A stretch of 64,000 bases of DNA, taken from positions 1-64,000 of the forward strand of contig CAJUNP010000001.1 in the NCBI GenBank assembly GCA_910587935.1. Reading direction: 5' to 3'. Positions 8,696 to 17,006 of the stretch are shown piece by piece. Position numbers and translations under genes: made by a program. This stretch comes from an uncultured Lachnospiraceae bacterium (lineage in GTDB: Bacteria; Bacillota; Clostridia; Lachnospirales; Lachnospiraceae). The notes under the pieces were generated by a model. That model did no database searches. It was not told where the DNA came from and worked only from the letters and a program-made list of their open reading frames with translations. Within the stretch, counting starts at the first letter, position 1; the number at the start of each line of letters is the position of its first letter.

Positions 8696-8725
8696 TTCAA
8701 CTGGCGCAAATTTTGCTATTATAAT
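8696..8725 (+). promoter_or_regulatory. Promoter of the Spo0A-domain gene
   Basis: TTCAAC (8696-8701), an 18-base spacer and a perfect TATAAT (8720-8725). It lies in the 133-base gap after the 7077 gene and gives the small regulator its own transcription unit with a leader of about 75 bases. Confidence 0.5.
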
Positions 8726-8739
8726 CATGTAGCCGTGTG

Positions 8740-8762
8740 AAAATGTAAAATTATTACATTTT
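8740..8762 (+). repeat. Perfect 9-bp inverted repeat in the leader of the Spo0A-domain gene
   Basis: AAAATGTAA (8740-8748), a 5-base spacer and TTACATTTT (8754-8762). The repeat starts 14 bases after the -10 box, so it would lie at about +8 to +30 of the transcript. The position suits a repressor operator or a weak RNA hairpin. It does not match the Spo0A box TGTCGAA. Confidence 0.5.
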
Positions 8763-8808
8763 TATACAAAAGGCAGCTTTAAAAATTTAATATTAAGGGG
8801 AATGAAAC

Positions 8809-9186
8809 ATGGATATTGGACTGTTGGAAGATGTGAAGCTGGAGCAGTATATCACGGGAATTATGCTGGATATCGGTGTGCCGGCGCATCTGAAAGGGTA
8901 TCACTATTTACGGGATGCCATTATGATCTCGGGAAAGGACATGGAGACAGTAAGCAGCGTCACAAAGCTGTTGTATCCCGCGGTTGCCAAACACTTTAAG
9001 ACAACGGATCAGAAAGTGGAAAGGGCGATACGCAATGCAATAGAAGTTTCCTGGGAGAGAGGTAACGAGAACACATTTGAGGATTTGTTCGGGTATTCTT
9101 TTACCACAGGAAAAAACAGACCCACGAACAGCGAATACATAGCAAGAATTGCAGATAAAGTCCGCTTGGACGTAAAAGCGATGTAA
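8809..9186 (+). CDS. Stand-alone Spo0A C-terminal (effector) DNA-binding domain protein
   Basis: The 125-residue protein corresponds over its whole length to the DNA-binding domain of the sporulation master regulator Spo0A. Conserved Spo0A features are visible: DIGVPAHLKGYHYLRDAI (about residues 22-39), SVTKLLYPAVAKHF, the recognition-helix segment VERAIRNAIEVSWERG (about 73-88), and LFGYSF followed by RPTNSEYIARIADK. The N-terminal phospho-receiver domain (about 130 residues) is absent. The ATG at 8809 has AAGGGG eight bases upstream, and the intergenic DNA before it carries a promoter, so the gene is not a broken spo0A remnant. Without a receiver it would not be switched by phosphorelay. 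It could compete with Spo0A at its boxes or regulate this locus; that role is inferred. Confidence 0.9.
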   Translation: MDIGLLEDVKLEQYITGIMLDIGVPAHLKGYHYLRDAIMISGKDMETVSSVTKLLYPAVAKHFKTTDQKVERAIRNAIEVSWERGNENTFEDLFGYSFTTGKNRPTNSEYIARIADKVRLDVKAM

Positions 9187-9188
9187 AA

Positions 9189-9237
9189 AAGATGCCGTTA
9201 TGCCGCATAATAATATGCGGGTATAACGGCATCTTGC
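9189..9237. terminator. Strong hairpin after the Spo0A-domain gene
   Basis: AAGATGCCGTTAT (9189-9201) pairs perfectly with ATAACGGCATCTT (9223-9235). Inside it CCGCAT (9203-9208) pairs with ATGCGG (9215-9220) around an AATAAT loop. On the + strand the hairpin is followed only by GCTTGTAT. The A-run preceding it would form a classic T-tract on the minus strand, so termination may be bidirectional and weaker on +. Confidence 0.65.
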
Positions 9238-9266
9238 TTGTATAAAAACGGAGGATATGCTAAAAT
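9238..9266 (+). promoter_or_regulatory. Promoter for the 9.3 kb onward operon
   Basis: TTGTAT (9238-9243), 17 bases and TAAAAT (9261-9266), directly after the hairpin. Together with that hairpin it separates the Spo0A-domain gene from the downstream glycan operon. Confidence 0.45.
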
Positions 9267-9316
9267 TTAGGTGATCTTTTGGAGGAATATGCCAATTAAC
9301 GGAAACGGAGCGTTTT

Positions 9317-10312
9317 ATGTTGGTGCTTTTGATTATATTTTTTGTGTTTGTCCCTCTGCTGGCGGGACGGCCGGTAAGAAAAATTCTGGATTATACCGGA
9401 CAGGGCATACTGGATACGTATCTGAGCGGTGTTTTAACGCTGTTCATTATTTCGGGGGCGCTTCAAGTACTGCTTTTGAAGCTGAAACGGCCTTTTTCCG
9501 ATTATGAAAAAATATATCCGCTGCTGCTTGCACTGCTTTGCGCGATCGGCCTTGCTTTGTTTGTTATTGACGTGCGGGGAGAAAAAAAAGAGCAGAGCCG
9601 CAAAGAACGCTTTATGGGTGTTTGCCGTACCCTGTTTCAAAGCAGGGAATCCCAGATATTCGGCTTTTTAACTTTTGCGGTCGTTCTGTTATGTATTTTG
9701 CGGATTTTTACCGAAACGCCGGATATCCGGGGGGATTTTACGCTGGAGACAATGCGGACCACGCTGTCTACGAATACCATTTATCAGTACGACAGTTTTA
9801 CAGGGATGGTAATAGAAGAGGGGATGCCCATCCGGCAGCAGGTTTTAACGTTGCCGTTTTTCCTGGCTTTTTTGAGTCATGTATTCCGGGTGGAAGAAAC
9901 CCTGCTGCTATACAGGATATTTCCCTGCTTCGTTTTAGTTTTGGCTTTACTTGTATACGGCCGTTGGGGAGGAATTCTTTTTCCCAGCCAGCGTCAGAAG
10001 CAGATTGGTTTTTTGCTGGTTGTAAGCGTTATGCTGCTTGCCGGCGATTATACGGACATGGCGCCGGGGACGCTGCTTTTGCACCAGGGCTTTACAGGGA
10101 ACGGAGTCTGCGCGGGATTTGTAATTCCCTATGCCATATACCTGTGCATGCGGAAAAAATGGCTTTTGGCATGTATTTGCGCGGGTGCGGAACTGTTTTT
10201 AATCTGGACAACCTATGGACTGGGTTACAGCGTTTTGGTTCTTGTTCTGTCTGCCCTGCCGGAGATTTTAGATAATGGAAAAGTATTATTAAACAGAAAA
10301 AGGAAAGTATGA
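9317..10312 (+). CDS. Multi-pass membrane protein, N-terminal part (probably frameshifted)
   Basis: A 331-residue frame with about eight hydrophobic segments, starting MLVLLIIFF after a GGAG box. It resembles long uncharacterised membrane proteins of Clostridia capsule loci, possibly the DUF6077 type (tentative). It stops at TGA 10310-10312. The +1 frame is open from 10293 and runs straight into the next 247-residue frame, which starts with a membrane helix. Deleting one A from an A-run around 10297-10306 would fuse both into one protein of about 580 residues. Either the gene is broken in this strain, or the break is a sequencing error or a slippage site. Confidence 0.6.
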   Translation: MLVLLIIFFVFVPLLAGRPVRKILDYTGQGILDTYLSGVLTLFIISGALQVLLLKLKRPFSDYEKIYPLLLALLCAIGLALFVIDVRGEKKEQSRKERFMGVCRTLFQSRESQIFGFLTFAVVLLCILRIFTETPDIRGDFTLETMRTTLSTNTIYQYDSFTGMVIEEGMPIRQQVLTLPFFLAFLSHVFRVEETLLLYRIFPCFVLVLALLVYGRWGGILFPSQRQKQIGFLLVVSVMLLAGDYTDMAPGTLLLHQGFTGNGVCAGFVIPYAIYLCMRKKWLLACICAGAELFLIWTTYGLGYSVLVLVLSALPEILDNGKVLLNRKRKV

Positions 10313-10322
10313 GGATTTTTTT

Positions 10323-11066
10323 GTGTATCTTGCTTTGTTTTTGACAGCCGTTTTATATATTTTTATTGCAGGCGAAGGGAAACACACACCTTTTTACCGT
10401 TATGCGGTTCTGGCGGCCTGTCTGGTGTGCATCCCCGTAACCCAAAGGCTTTTATTGTTGTACTTTCAGGATTTTTACGGCGCGGTCTCTCTGGAATGGA
10501 TTCTTCCTGTCTTTGGCGCGGCTGCTTTTGCGGCGGTCCAAATATACGGCAAACTATGGGAAAAGTGGAAAAAACGCTGTTTTTTTCCGATTGTCTGCGT
10601 GGTGATTTTATTAAGCGGATTTTTATCCGGCAGCTACAGGACCGCTCCGGATACGGGAAAAGAAGAGAGAGAAGAGGTTTACGAAATGATTCTGCAGCAG
10701 TCTCAGGAGGAACAGCTCCTTTTTGTGGCTCCCCGGGAGCTGTTGCAATACGCAAGAGCTTATGACGCAAGGTTTTTGTGCGTTTACGGCAGGGATCTGT
10801 GGGAAGAAGAACTGAACTATGCCTTTTATGACGGTTATGATCCATGGATGTACGGACTGGCCGAATATATGGAGGGGCCTGTGGAGGAACACAGAGAAGC
10901 ATTATTTGCCTGCCTGGTGCAGTCCGGCGCTGATTTCGTGGTTTTTGATAAAGAAAATATGACCTTTGGAGAAGATATGCAGTATCCGGCGGAACTGGAC
11001 TGCGGAGGCCTGATTTTGCGGCGGATGGATGAGACCAGGCATTTTGTAATCTATACGCGTGCCTGA
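10323..11066 (+). CDS. Membrane protein C-terminal part (probable continuation of the 9317 frame)
   Basis: A 247-residue frame beginning at a GTG; the frame itself is open from 10293. The first ~100 residues form about three hydrophobic segments. The rest is a soluble tail rich in acidic residues that ends FVIYTRA, an arrangement typical of the C-terminal ends of GT-C-like membrane proteins in this locus. Only a weak GAGG precedes the GTG. The most economical reading is that it is the C-terminal half of the protein begun at 9317. Confidence 0.55.
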   Translation: MYLALFLTAVLYIFIAGEGKHTPFYRYAVLAACLVCIPVTQRLLLLYFQDFYGAVSLEWILPVFGAAAFAAVQIYGKLWEKWKKRCFFPIVCVVILLSGFLSGSYRTAPDTGKEEREEVYEMILQQSQEEQLLFVAPRELLQYARAYDARFLCVYGRDLWEEELNYAFYDGYDPWMYGLAEYMEGPVEEHREALFACLVQSGADFVVFDKENMTFGEDMQYPAELDCGGLILRRMDETRHFVIYTRA

Positions 11067-11102
11067 CGGGAAAAACAAAGTCTTAATATGGAGGGACTGC
11101 AG

Positions 11103-11855
11103 ATGCGGGATACCTTGGTAAGCATAGTGATACCGGTGTTTAATGCGGAAAAGTTTATAGAAGAGACGGTGGCGTGCGTTTCGAATCAAACCCATACGGA
11201 GTGGGAACTCTTATTAATAAACGATGGTTCTGCGGACAGGAGCGGGACGATCGTTGAAAGGCTGGCAAGGGAAGACCGCCGAATCCGTACGTATCATACA
11301 AAAGGCTGCGGAGCGGCCGCTGCAAGAAATATCGGAACGAAAATAGCGGAAGGAAGATATCTTGCCTTTCTGGATGCGGATGATTTGTGGGAAAAAGATA
11401 AACTGGAAAAAGAGCTGCGCTTTATGCGGGAGCAGGATGCGGCTTTTGTATTTACCGGATATGAATTTGCTGACGAAGAGGGAAAAGGAACCGGAAAGGT
11501 GGTTCATGTTCCGGGGCGTCTCACTTATAAACAAGCGTTAAAGAATACGACAATTTTTACCTCTACGGTCTTATTTGATATAAAAAAAACAGGAAAAGAA
11601 CTGTTGTTTATGCCTCTGGTCAAAAGCGAGGATACGGCTTTATGGTGGAAAGTGCTGAAAGCGGGCTATGACGCTTATGGCCTGGATGATAATCTGGTTA
11701 AATACAGGCGGTCGGGGAAAACCCTGTCTTCCAACAAACTGGAGGCAATCCGCAGAATCTGGCGTTTATACCGAAGGACAGAGGGACTGTCCGTAGGAAA
11801 AAGCCTGTACTGTTTTAGTTTTTGGGCGTGGAACGCCGTAGCAAGAAGGGTATAA
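11103..11855 (+). CDS. Cytosolic family 2 glycosyltransferase
   Basis: A GT-A fold GT2 enzyme with VSIVIPVFNAEKFIEETV at the N-terminus, INDGSADRS, AAARNIGTKIAEGRYLAFLD and the DxD-type LDADDLW. I chose the ATG at 11103 (250 residues) because GGAGGG (11090-11095) sits seven bases upstream; the ATG at 11088 overlaps that box. No membrane helices are seen. It probably adds one sugar to the lipid-linked repeat unit on the cytoplasmic side; donor and acceptor cannot be predicted. Confidence 0.85.
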   Translation: MRDTLVSIVIPVFNAEKFIEETVACVSNQTHTEWELLLINDGSADRSGTIVERLAREDRRIRTYHTKGCGAAAARNIGTKIAEGRYLAFLDADDLWEKDKLEKELRFMREQDAAFVFTGYEFADEEGKGTGKVVHVPGRLTYKQALKNTTIFTSTVLFDIKKTGKELLFMPLVKSEDTALWWKVLKAGYDAYGLDDNLVKYRRSGKTLSSNKLEAIRRIWRLYRRTEGLSVGKSLYCFSFWAWNAVARRV

Positions 11856-11858
11856 TGT

Positions 11859-11887
11859 TTGCCGTTTGAGGGAAAAAATGGTATACT
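11859..11887 (+). promoter_or_regulatory. Internal promoter before the WbaP-like transferase
   Basis: TTGCCG (11859-11864), a 17-base spacer and TATACT (11882-11887), immediately after the stop codon of the GT2 gene and 28 bases before the ATG at 11916. It would allow separate expression of the initiating transferase operon. Confidence 0.5.
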
Positions 11888-11915
11888 TTTAATGTTTTGG
11901 AAAGGAGCCGGTTTT

Positions 11916-13298
11916 ATGAAAAATTTAGCGTCTTTTAAAAGACTGATCATATTAGCCATGGCTTCCGTCAGTATTCTGTATGAATGGCTCTGGTACCGCT
12001 TTTTCTGGTACGGAGAATTATTTCCGCGGTGGGTCAAAGAGATGCTTCCCTTCTGGGAAAACGGCCATATGCTGGTTCTGGCCATTTACGCGGCGCTTCT
12101 GTTTATGTTTTCTTCCATGTACGGAGGGATGAAACTCAGCTATTACCGCAACACGGAAGTGATTTTTTCCATGATTTTTTCCACATTGATTACGAATGTT
12201 CTGACGTATGCCCAGGTTTCCCTGATGTGTTTAAAGCTGCTTCCCGTTCAGATGTTCGTGCAGATGACAGTTCTGCAGTTAGTGGGAGTGGCCTTGTGGA
12301 CCGTTGCGGCCCATTGGATTCTGGGGAAAATTTTCAGGCCCAGAAGGCTGCTGCTGATTCACGGAAGCCGGCCGATAGAAGATATTTTAAGAAAGTTTTC
12401 CAGCCGGAAGGACAAGTATAATATCCAAAAGTGCATAAACAGCAAAGACGGGATCGAAAAAATCTGCCGGGAAATCGGAAGCGGTTACGACGGCGTGGTG
12501 ATTTGGGACATTTCATCGGAGGAAAGGAATTTCTACCTGAAATACTGTTATGCAAAAGGAATCCGTGTTTATACGATGCCCAAGATTACCGATGTGATAT
12601 TAAAAGGTTCCGAACAGCTGCATTTATTTGATACGCCCATACTGCTTACCAGGGAATATTCTCTGACGGTGGAACAGAGGTTTTTTAAACGTATGATTGA
12701 TCTGCTGTGCGCGCTGCTGCTTTTTGCCGTTACTTCGCCCGTTATGCTTATAACCGCCGTGGTTATCAAGGTGAGCGACAAGGGTCCCATTCTTTATAAA
12801 CAGACGCGCTGTACGCTGAATCAGAAGGAATTTCAGATTTTAAAATTCCGGAGTATGCGGGTGGATGCCGAGAAAGACGGTGTGGCAAGGCTGGCCGCCA
12901 AAAAAGACAACCGGATAACGCCGGTGGGCAGCTTTATACGGAAGGTGCGTATCGACGAATTACCGCAATTATTCAATATTATCAAAGGGGACATGTCTTT
13001 TATCGGCCCCAGACCGGAAAGACCGGAAATTATTGAAAAATATTTGGAAGTAATGCCGGAGTTTGTGTTTCGGACCAAAGTGAAAGCAGGTCTGGCCGGA
13101 TACGCGCAGGTATACGGCAAATATAATACGACGCCTTATGACAAACTGAAGCTGGATTTGTTTTATATTGAGAATTATTCCGTATGGCTGGATATAAAGC
13201 TAATGCTTCTGACTCTCAAGATTCTCTTCACCCCGGACAGTACGGAAGGCGTGGATATAGAGCAGATAACAGCCATGAAGAATGAGGAGAACTCATAA
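11916..13298 (+). CDS. Exopolysaccharide polyprenyl glycosylphosphotransferase (WbaP/CpsE-like)
   Basis: An initiating phosphoglycosyl transferase that moves a sugar-1-phosphate onto undecaprenyl phosphate. The ATG at 11916 (460 residues) has AAAGGAG upstream, whereas the in-frame ATG at 11859 lies inside the promoter. The N-terminal half has about four membrane segments and a cytosolic linker. The C-terminal ~200 residues are the bacterial sugar transferase domain, with a re-entrant helix (MIDLLCALLLFAVTSP), KFRSM, the catalytic RIDELPQL and IGPRPERPE. It is one of two initiating enzymes in the window; the other, at 60552, is the small PglC type. Confidence 0.9.
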   Translation: MKNLASFKRLIILAMASVSILYEWLWYRFFWYGELFPRWVKEMLPFWENGHMLVLAIYAALLFMFSSMYGGMKLSYYRNTEVIFSMIFSTLITNVLTYAQVSLMCLKLLPVQMFVQMTVLQLVGVALWTVAAHWILGKIFRPRRLLLIHGSRPIEDILRKFSSRKDKYNIQKCINSKDGIEKICREIGSGYDGVVIWDISSEERNFYLKYCYAKGIRVYTMPKITDVILKGSEQLHLFDTPILLTREYSLTVEQRFFKRMIDLLCALLLFAVTSPVMLITAVVIKVSDKGPILYKQTRCTLNQKEFQILKFRSMRVDAEKDGVARLAAKKDNRITPVGSFIRKVRIDELPQLFNIIKGDMSFIGPRPERPEIIEKYLEVMPEFVFRTKVKAGLAGYAQVYGKYNTTPYDKLKLDLFYIENYSVWLDIKLMLLTLKILFTPDSTEGVDIEQITAMKNEENS

Positions 13299-13313
13299 GA
13301 AAGGAAGCTGCGG

Positions 13314-14291
13314 ATGTGGGAATGTAAATACGGAAAAGAACCTTTGGATACCAGACTGTGTTTCCTGCGTCTGTTGCGGAAATGGTGGGTGGTGTGTGCA
13401 TCCGCTGCGGCCGGAGCCCTGCTTTTCGGAGGGATTTACTTTCTGAGCCATGTAGTGTACGGGCCGGCGCGGGAATATACGGCGGAGGCACAGTTTTATA
13501 TCGAATATAAAAACGCGGTGACCCAGGAACAGCAGTATACCTTTTATAATAAAGAGACTTGGGAAAGCCTGATTCATACGGATTTGTTTATGGATGAAAT
13601 CATGAGGGCGGCAGCAGAACCGATGCGTTCCCTTGGCCTTTTTGATTCGGAGGAGGCGGTTAGAGAATCCGTCAGCCGTTCAGTCTTTGCGACGCTTTTG
13701 ACGGATGTACGGCTGGTTCACGTGACGGTAACGACCAACAACCCGGATTATACCATGATTCTGACCGAGGCATTGGAGCCGGCTTTTATTAAATTCGGGG
13801 AGACGCAGCGGGAGATTGATGAGATCCGGCCCGTGCTGATACCGAAGAAAGCGTCTCTGACGGCGGCCGATCACCGCACGGTGCGGGCCTGTATTCTGGG
13901 GGCGGTGCTGTTTGTCTGCTTTACACTGTTTTTTATGTATTTGTATGCGGTGTTGGACACTTCCTTTTATATACCTCTGGAATTTGAAAGGCGGTTTGGA
14001 ATTCCCATGGAGCTTCCGGGAAAAGAGCGGGAGGCGGATGCCGTGCGGGAATCCGTGGAAGCACGGGAGCGGGAAGACGGTACGTATACGCTGTATGTTA
14101 AGAGCGGAGATCATAACCGTATGCTGGCCGAAAAGACGCTCCGTGATCTGATGAAAGAGGGGAAAACCGTAGCGGGAGCCGTTTTAGTGCAGCCTGACGA
14201 AAAGCTGATCCGGCAGTACTTCAGAACCGGCGGCTGGCTGCGCCGTAAGGCTTTGAAAAAAGACGGTACGGAGGATGGGCGTGAAAGTTGA
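13314..14291 (+). CDS. Wzz/YveK-like chain-length regulator
   Basis: A 325-residue protein with the layout of a capsular polysaccharide co-polymerase: short cytosolic N-terminus, a helix at about residues 22-46, an external domain, a second helix at about 187-213, and a cytosolic tail of about 110 residues (longer than usual). LDTRLCFLRLLRKWWVV near the start resembles the Wzz N-terminus. Firmicute homologues (CpsC, YveK) work with a BY-type tyrosine kinase, but no kinase gene is found in the window. The tail ends in a basic segment. It overlaps the next gene by 11 bases. Confidence 0.7.
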   Translation: MWECKYGKEPLDTRLCFLRLLRKWWVVCASAAAGALLFGGIYFLSHVVYGPAREYTAEAQFYIEYKNAVTQEQQYTFYNKETWESLIHTDLFMDEIMRAAAEPMRSLGLFDSEEAVRESVSRSVFATLLTDVRLVHVTVTTNNPDYTMILTEALEPAFIKFGETQREIDEIRPVLIPKKASLTAADHRTVRACILGAVLFVCFTLFFMYLYAVLDTSFYIPLEFERRFGIPMELPGKEREADAVRESVEAREREDGTYTLYVKSGDHNRMLAEKTLRDLMKEGKTVAGAVLVQPDEKLIRQYFRTGGWLRRKALKKDGTEDGRES

Positions 14292-15060
14292 AGTTTTGGT
14301 GGCGGCGCTCGGTCAGGAACCGAGACGTCTGGCGAAGGAGATGAAACTGAACAGCGATGCGCTTATTATTAACCAGTGCGACCGTTTTTCTTATGACGAA
14401 TGGGAAGACGGGGGACACCGGTTCCGTGCGTTTTCTTTTGCGGAGCGCGGCGTAGGACTGAGCAGAAACAGCGCTATGATGCGGGCAGAAGGCGATATCT
14501 GCCTTTTTTCCGATCAGGATATTATTTATGAAGCCGGTTACGAAAAAAAGGTGCTGGAAGAGTTTGAGAAAAATCCTCAGGCGGATATGCTGATTTTTAA
14601 TATAGAGGTGGAAGCACAAAGACGCACTTATTTTAATACGGGCCGCAGGCGGGTTCGTATTTATAACTGCGGACGTTACGGTGCGGTAAGTTTTGCCGTG
14701 CGCAAAGAAGCGCTGCTTGCCTCCGGTGTGACGTTTTCCCTTCTTTTTGGCGGCGGCGCCAGATACAGTAACGGGGAAGACAGTTTGTTTATTATGGAAT
14801 TCATCAGGAAAGGCTGCAGAGTATATACGGCGCCCGTTTTGATCGGGAGGGAAAAGCCGTCGGAGTCCACCTGGTTTTCGGGTTATCATGAGAAATTTTT
14901 CTTTGACAGGGGCGTTTTGTACCACTATCTATACGGTAAACTGGCGGGAATGATGGCGGTACGGTATTTGCTTGCCCACAGGAAAAGTCTGTGCGTCCAG
15001 CTGACCTGCAGGCAGGCTTTAAAACAGATGCGAGCGGGGATTGCGGAGGGAAAGAGGTAA
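14281..15060 (+). CDS. Family 2 glycosyltransferase
   Basis: A 259-residue GT-A enzyme (KVEVLVAALGQEP near the start, GVGLSRNSAMMRAEGDICLF and the acidic FSDQD motif). The GTG at 14281 is six bases after GGAGG (14270-14274); the ATG at 14275 is too close to that box. It resembles GT2 enzymes that begin with a vLVat/vlvaal strand and carry a short SRN-A motif. It lies between the Wzz-like and EpsG-like genes, so it is part of repeat-unit assembly. Confidence 0.75.
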   Translation: MKVEVLVAALGQEPRRLAKEMKLNSDALIINQCDRFSYDEWEDGGHRFRAFSFAERGVGLSRNSAMMRAEGDICLFSDQDIIYEAGYEKKVLEEFEKNPQADMLIFNIEVEAQRRTYFNTGRRRVRIYNCGRYGAVSFAVRKEALLASGVTFSLLFGGGARYSNGEDSLFIMEFIRKGCRVYTAPVLIGREKPSESTWFSGYHEKFFFDRGVLYHYLYGKLAGMMAVRYLLAHRKSLCVQLTCRQALKQMRAGIAEGKR

Positions 15061-15063
15061 ATT

Positions 15064-16143
15064 ATGGCAGTATACATTACGCTTACCGTCGTAACGGTAC
15101 TCCTTTCATTGATCATTGTTCCGGCACACAGGCTGGCTCAGGGCGCTTTTTCACGACAGCATGGGGTGAACCGTGCGGCCTGGTGGCTTGTTTTCGGTCT
15201 TTTGTCCGGCGTGTCCGCCTGCCGGATTGCGGTAGGAAACGATTATTGGGTTTACCGGCAGTATATTCTGTTTATTGCCCAGAACCGGAAGGTAGCCACG
15301 GAATTCGGATTTAACTGGCTGGTGCGCCTGGTTCAGTTTCTGACGGGGAATGACGAGTGTTATCTTGTTGTGCTGGGTATTTTTTCTTTTGCCACGGTTT
15401 TTCTGTTTCTTAAAGCGTTATATGAACAAAGCGACTGGTTTGCGGGATCGCTGTTTTTACTGCTGACAGGAGGTTACTATTTTTTAAGTCTCAATTCCGT
15501 GCGTTACTATTTTGCCCTGGCTCTTGCCATGTGCGCCATGCGGCAGGTTCTGAAAGGAGATTACTTCAAATTTATTCTGATGGTTCTGGCGGGCGCCTGT
15601 TTCCACAAATCGATTCTTGTCGTGCTGGTTCTGTATCCGCTTGCGAAAATTCGTTGGAAAAAGTGGGCTTTTGCCGTTGCCCTGGCGATTTGCGGGAGCA
15701 TGATATTCTTAAAAGATTTATATCGGGAAGTGATCTTCCTGTTTTATCCGTATTATGAGAATTCCATGTTTGATACGGGAGACGTTTCCGTCATTAATAT
15801 TTTAAAAAGCGTGGCGGTGGTGATTCTTGCGTTTTTGTTTTACCGGCAGAGTATTGCGGAAAGCGAGAAAAACAGGTTCTATTTGAACCTGCAGGCCGGA
15901 GCCTTAATGCTGTACTGCTTTGGATCGTTTATCCCGGAAATTTCAAGAATCGGTTATTACCTGAATATTTCCATGGTATTTTTGATTCCGGGAATTCTGG
16001 CAAAAATAGAGAATAAGCGTTGGAGACGGATTATGACCGCGGCTGTAGCGCTGGCCTTCATCGCATATTTCGCCGTATTTTTACGGGGTGCTTATGATAT
16101 CAGTATCCGGATTCTGCCTTACCGGAACTGGATTTTTGATTAG
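15064..16143 (+). CDS. EpsG-family polysaccharide polymerase (Wzy-like)
   Basis: The 359-residue multi-pass membrane protein matches the EpsG family: VGNDYWVYRQYI around residues 58-69, LNSVRYYFALALAM near 142-155 and AGACFHKS near 177-184, all conserved in EpsG/Wzy proteins. About ten hydrophobic segments are present. It is expected to polymerise lipid-linked repeat units on the outer face of the membrane. GGAGGGAAAGAGG precedes the ATG. Position next to the Wzz-like gene supports the role. Confidence 0.85.
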   Translation: MAVYITLTVVTVLLSLIIVPAHRLAQGAFSRQHGVNRAAWWLVFGLLSGVSACRIAVGNDYWVYRQYILFIAQNRKVATEFGFNWLVRLVQFLTGNDECYLVVLGIFSFATVFLFLKALYEQSDWFAGSLFLLLTGGYYFLSLNSVRYYFALALAMCAMRQVLKGDYFKFILMVLAGACFHKSILVVLVLYPLAKIRWKKWAFAVALAICGSMIFLKDLYREVIFLFYPYYENSMFDTGDVSVINILKSVAVVILAFLFYRQSIAESEKNRFYLNLQAGALMLYCFGSFIPEISRIGYYLNISMVFLIPGILAKIENKRWRRIMTAAVALAFIAYFAVFLRGAYDISIRILPYRNWIFD

Positions 16144-16157
16144 AGGACGGTAGAGGT

Positions 16158-16991
16158 ATGAGACGGACTACATTTACGATAATTATTGTCTGCCTGAATG
16201 CGGGAAAAAAGCTGAAGGATACTTTTGAAAGCGTACGGAAGCAGACTTTCTGCGATTACGAAGTTCTGATTAAGGACGGAGGATCGACGGACGGCAGCGT
16301 GGATAGAATTTTACGGGAAGAAGAGGAGCTGGCACATTCCCCTACGGCGCCCTGCCTGCGTGTAATCAAACGAAAGGACCGCGGAATTTATGACGCCATG
16401 AATCAGGCGGTGAAGGAAGCGGAAGGAGAGTATATACTGTTTCTGAACTGTGGAGATAAACTGGCTGACGGGCAGGTTTTGAAAAAAACAGGGGATATTA
16501 TAAAAAAAGTAGACGGGCGCGGGATTTATTACGGCGATATTTACAGTGAGAAAACCCGCACATCTGTGGCGGCGCCGCGGGAAATTACAGGTTTTACCTG
16601 TTACCGGAATATTCCCTGCCACCAGGCGTGCTTTTACCACAGGAGCCTGTTTGAAAACGGCGGATTTGAGACGGATTATCGGATTCGGGCGGATTACGAC
16701 CACTTTCTGCGGTGCTTTTACAGGGAAGGAGCGGCCCCTTTGTATTGTGGTTTTACGGTCGCATCCTATGAAGGCGGCGGTTATTCGGAGAGTAAAGAGA
16801 ATCGGAAAAGGGATCAGGAAGAGCACAGACTCATTACGAAGACCTATATGACCGGCAGAGCTTTGTTTTTATACCGCGGCGCAATGCTTCTTACCCTGGC
16901 GCCTTTGCGGAGACATCTGGCTGAGAGTCCGGTATTGGCAGGTTTGTATCAGGGAATTAAGAGAATGTTATATAAAAAAGGCGCAGAATAA
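16158..16991 (+). CDS. Family 2 glycosyltransferase (EpsE/WcaA-like)
   Basis: A 277-residue GT2 of the type that starts FTIIIVCLNAGKKLKDTFES. It has LIKDGGSTDGS, the conserved KDRGIYDAMNQAVKEAEGEY motif and the acidic-site equivalent FLNCGD. These traits match colanic-acid type GT2 enzymes. It has no clear membrane helix and is probably peripheral. It follows EpsG by 14 bases. Confidence 0.85.
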   Translation: MRRTTFTIIIVCLNAGKKLKDTFESVRKQTFCDYEVLIKDGGSTDGSVDRILREEEELAHSPTAPCLRVIKRKDRGIYDAMNQAVKEAEGEYILFLNCGDKLADGQVLKKTGDIIKKVDGRGIYYGDIYSEKTRTSVAAPREITGFTCYRNIPCHQACFYHRSLFENGGFETDYRIRADYDHFLRCFYREGAAPLYCGFTVASYEGGGYSESKENRKRDQEEHRLITKTYMTGRALFLYRGAMLLTLAPLRRHLAESPVLAGLYQGIKRMLYKKGAE

Positions 16992-17006
16992 GGCGGTAGG
17001 TTTGGT

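Noticed and set aside
9289..9507. An ATG at 9289 with a strong GGAGGA box, opening a 72-codon frame
   Set aside because: It overlaps the membrane protein frame starting at 9317 out of phase, and its product is a low-quality Gly/Ala/Cys-rich sequence with no membrane helix. The 9317 frame has a proper hydrophobic start and its own GGAG.
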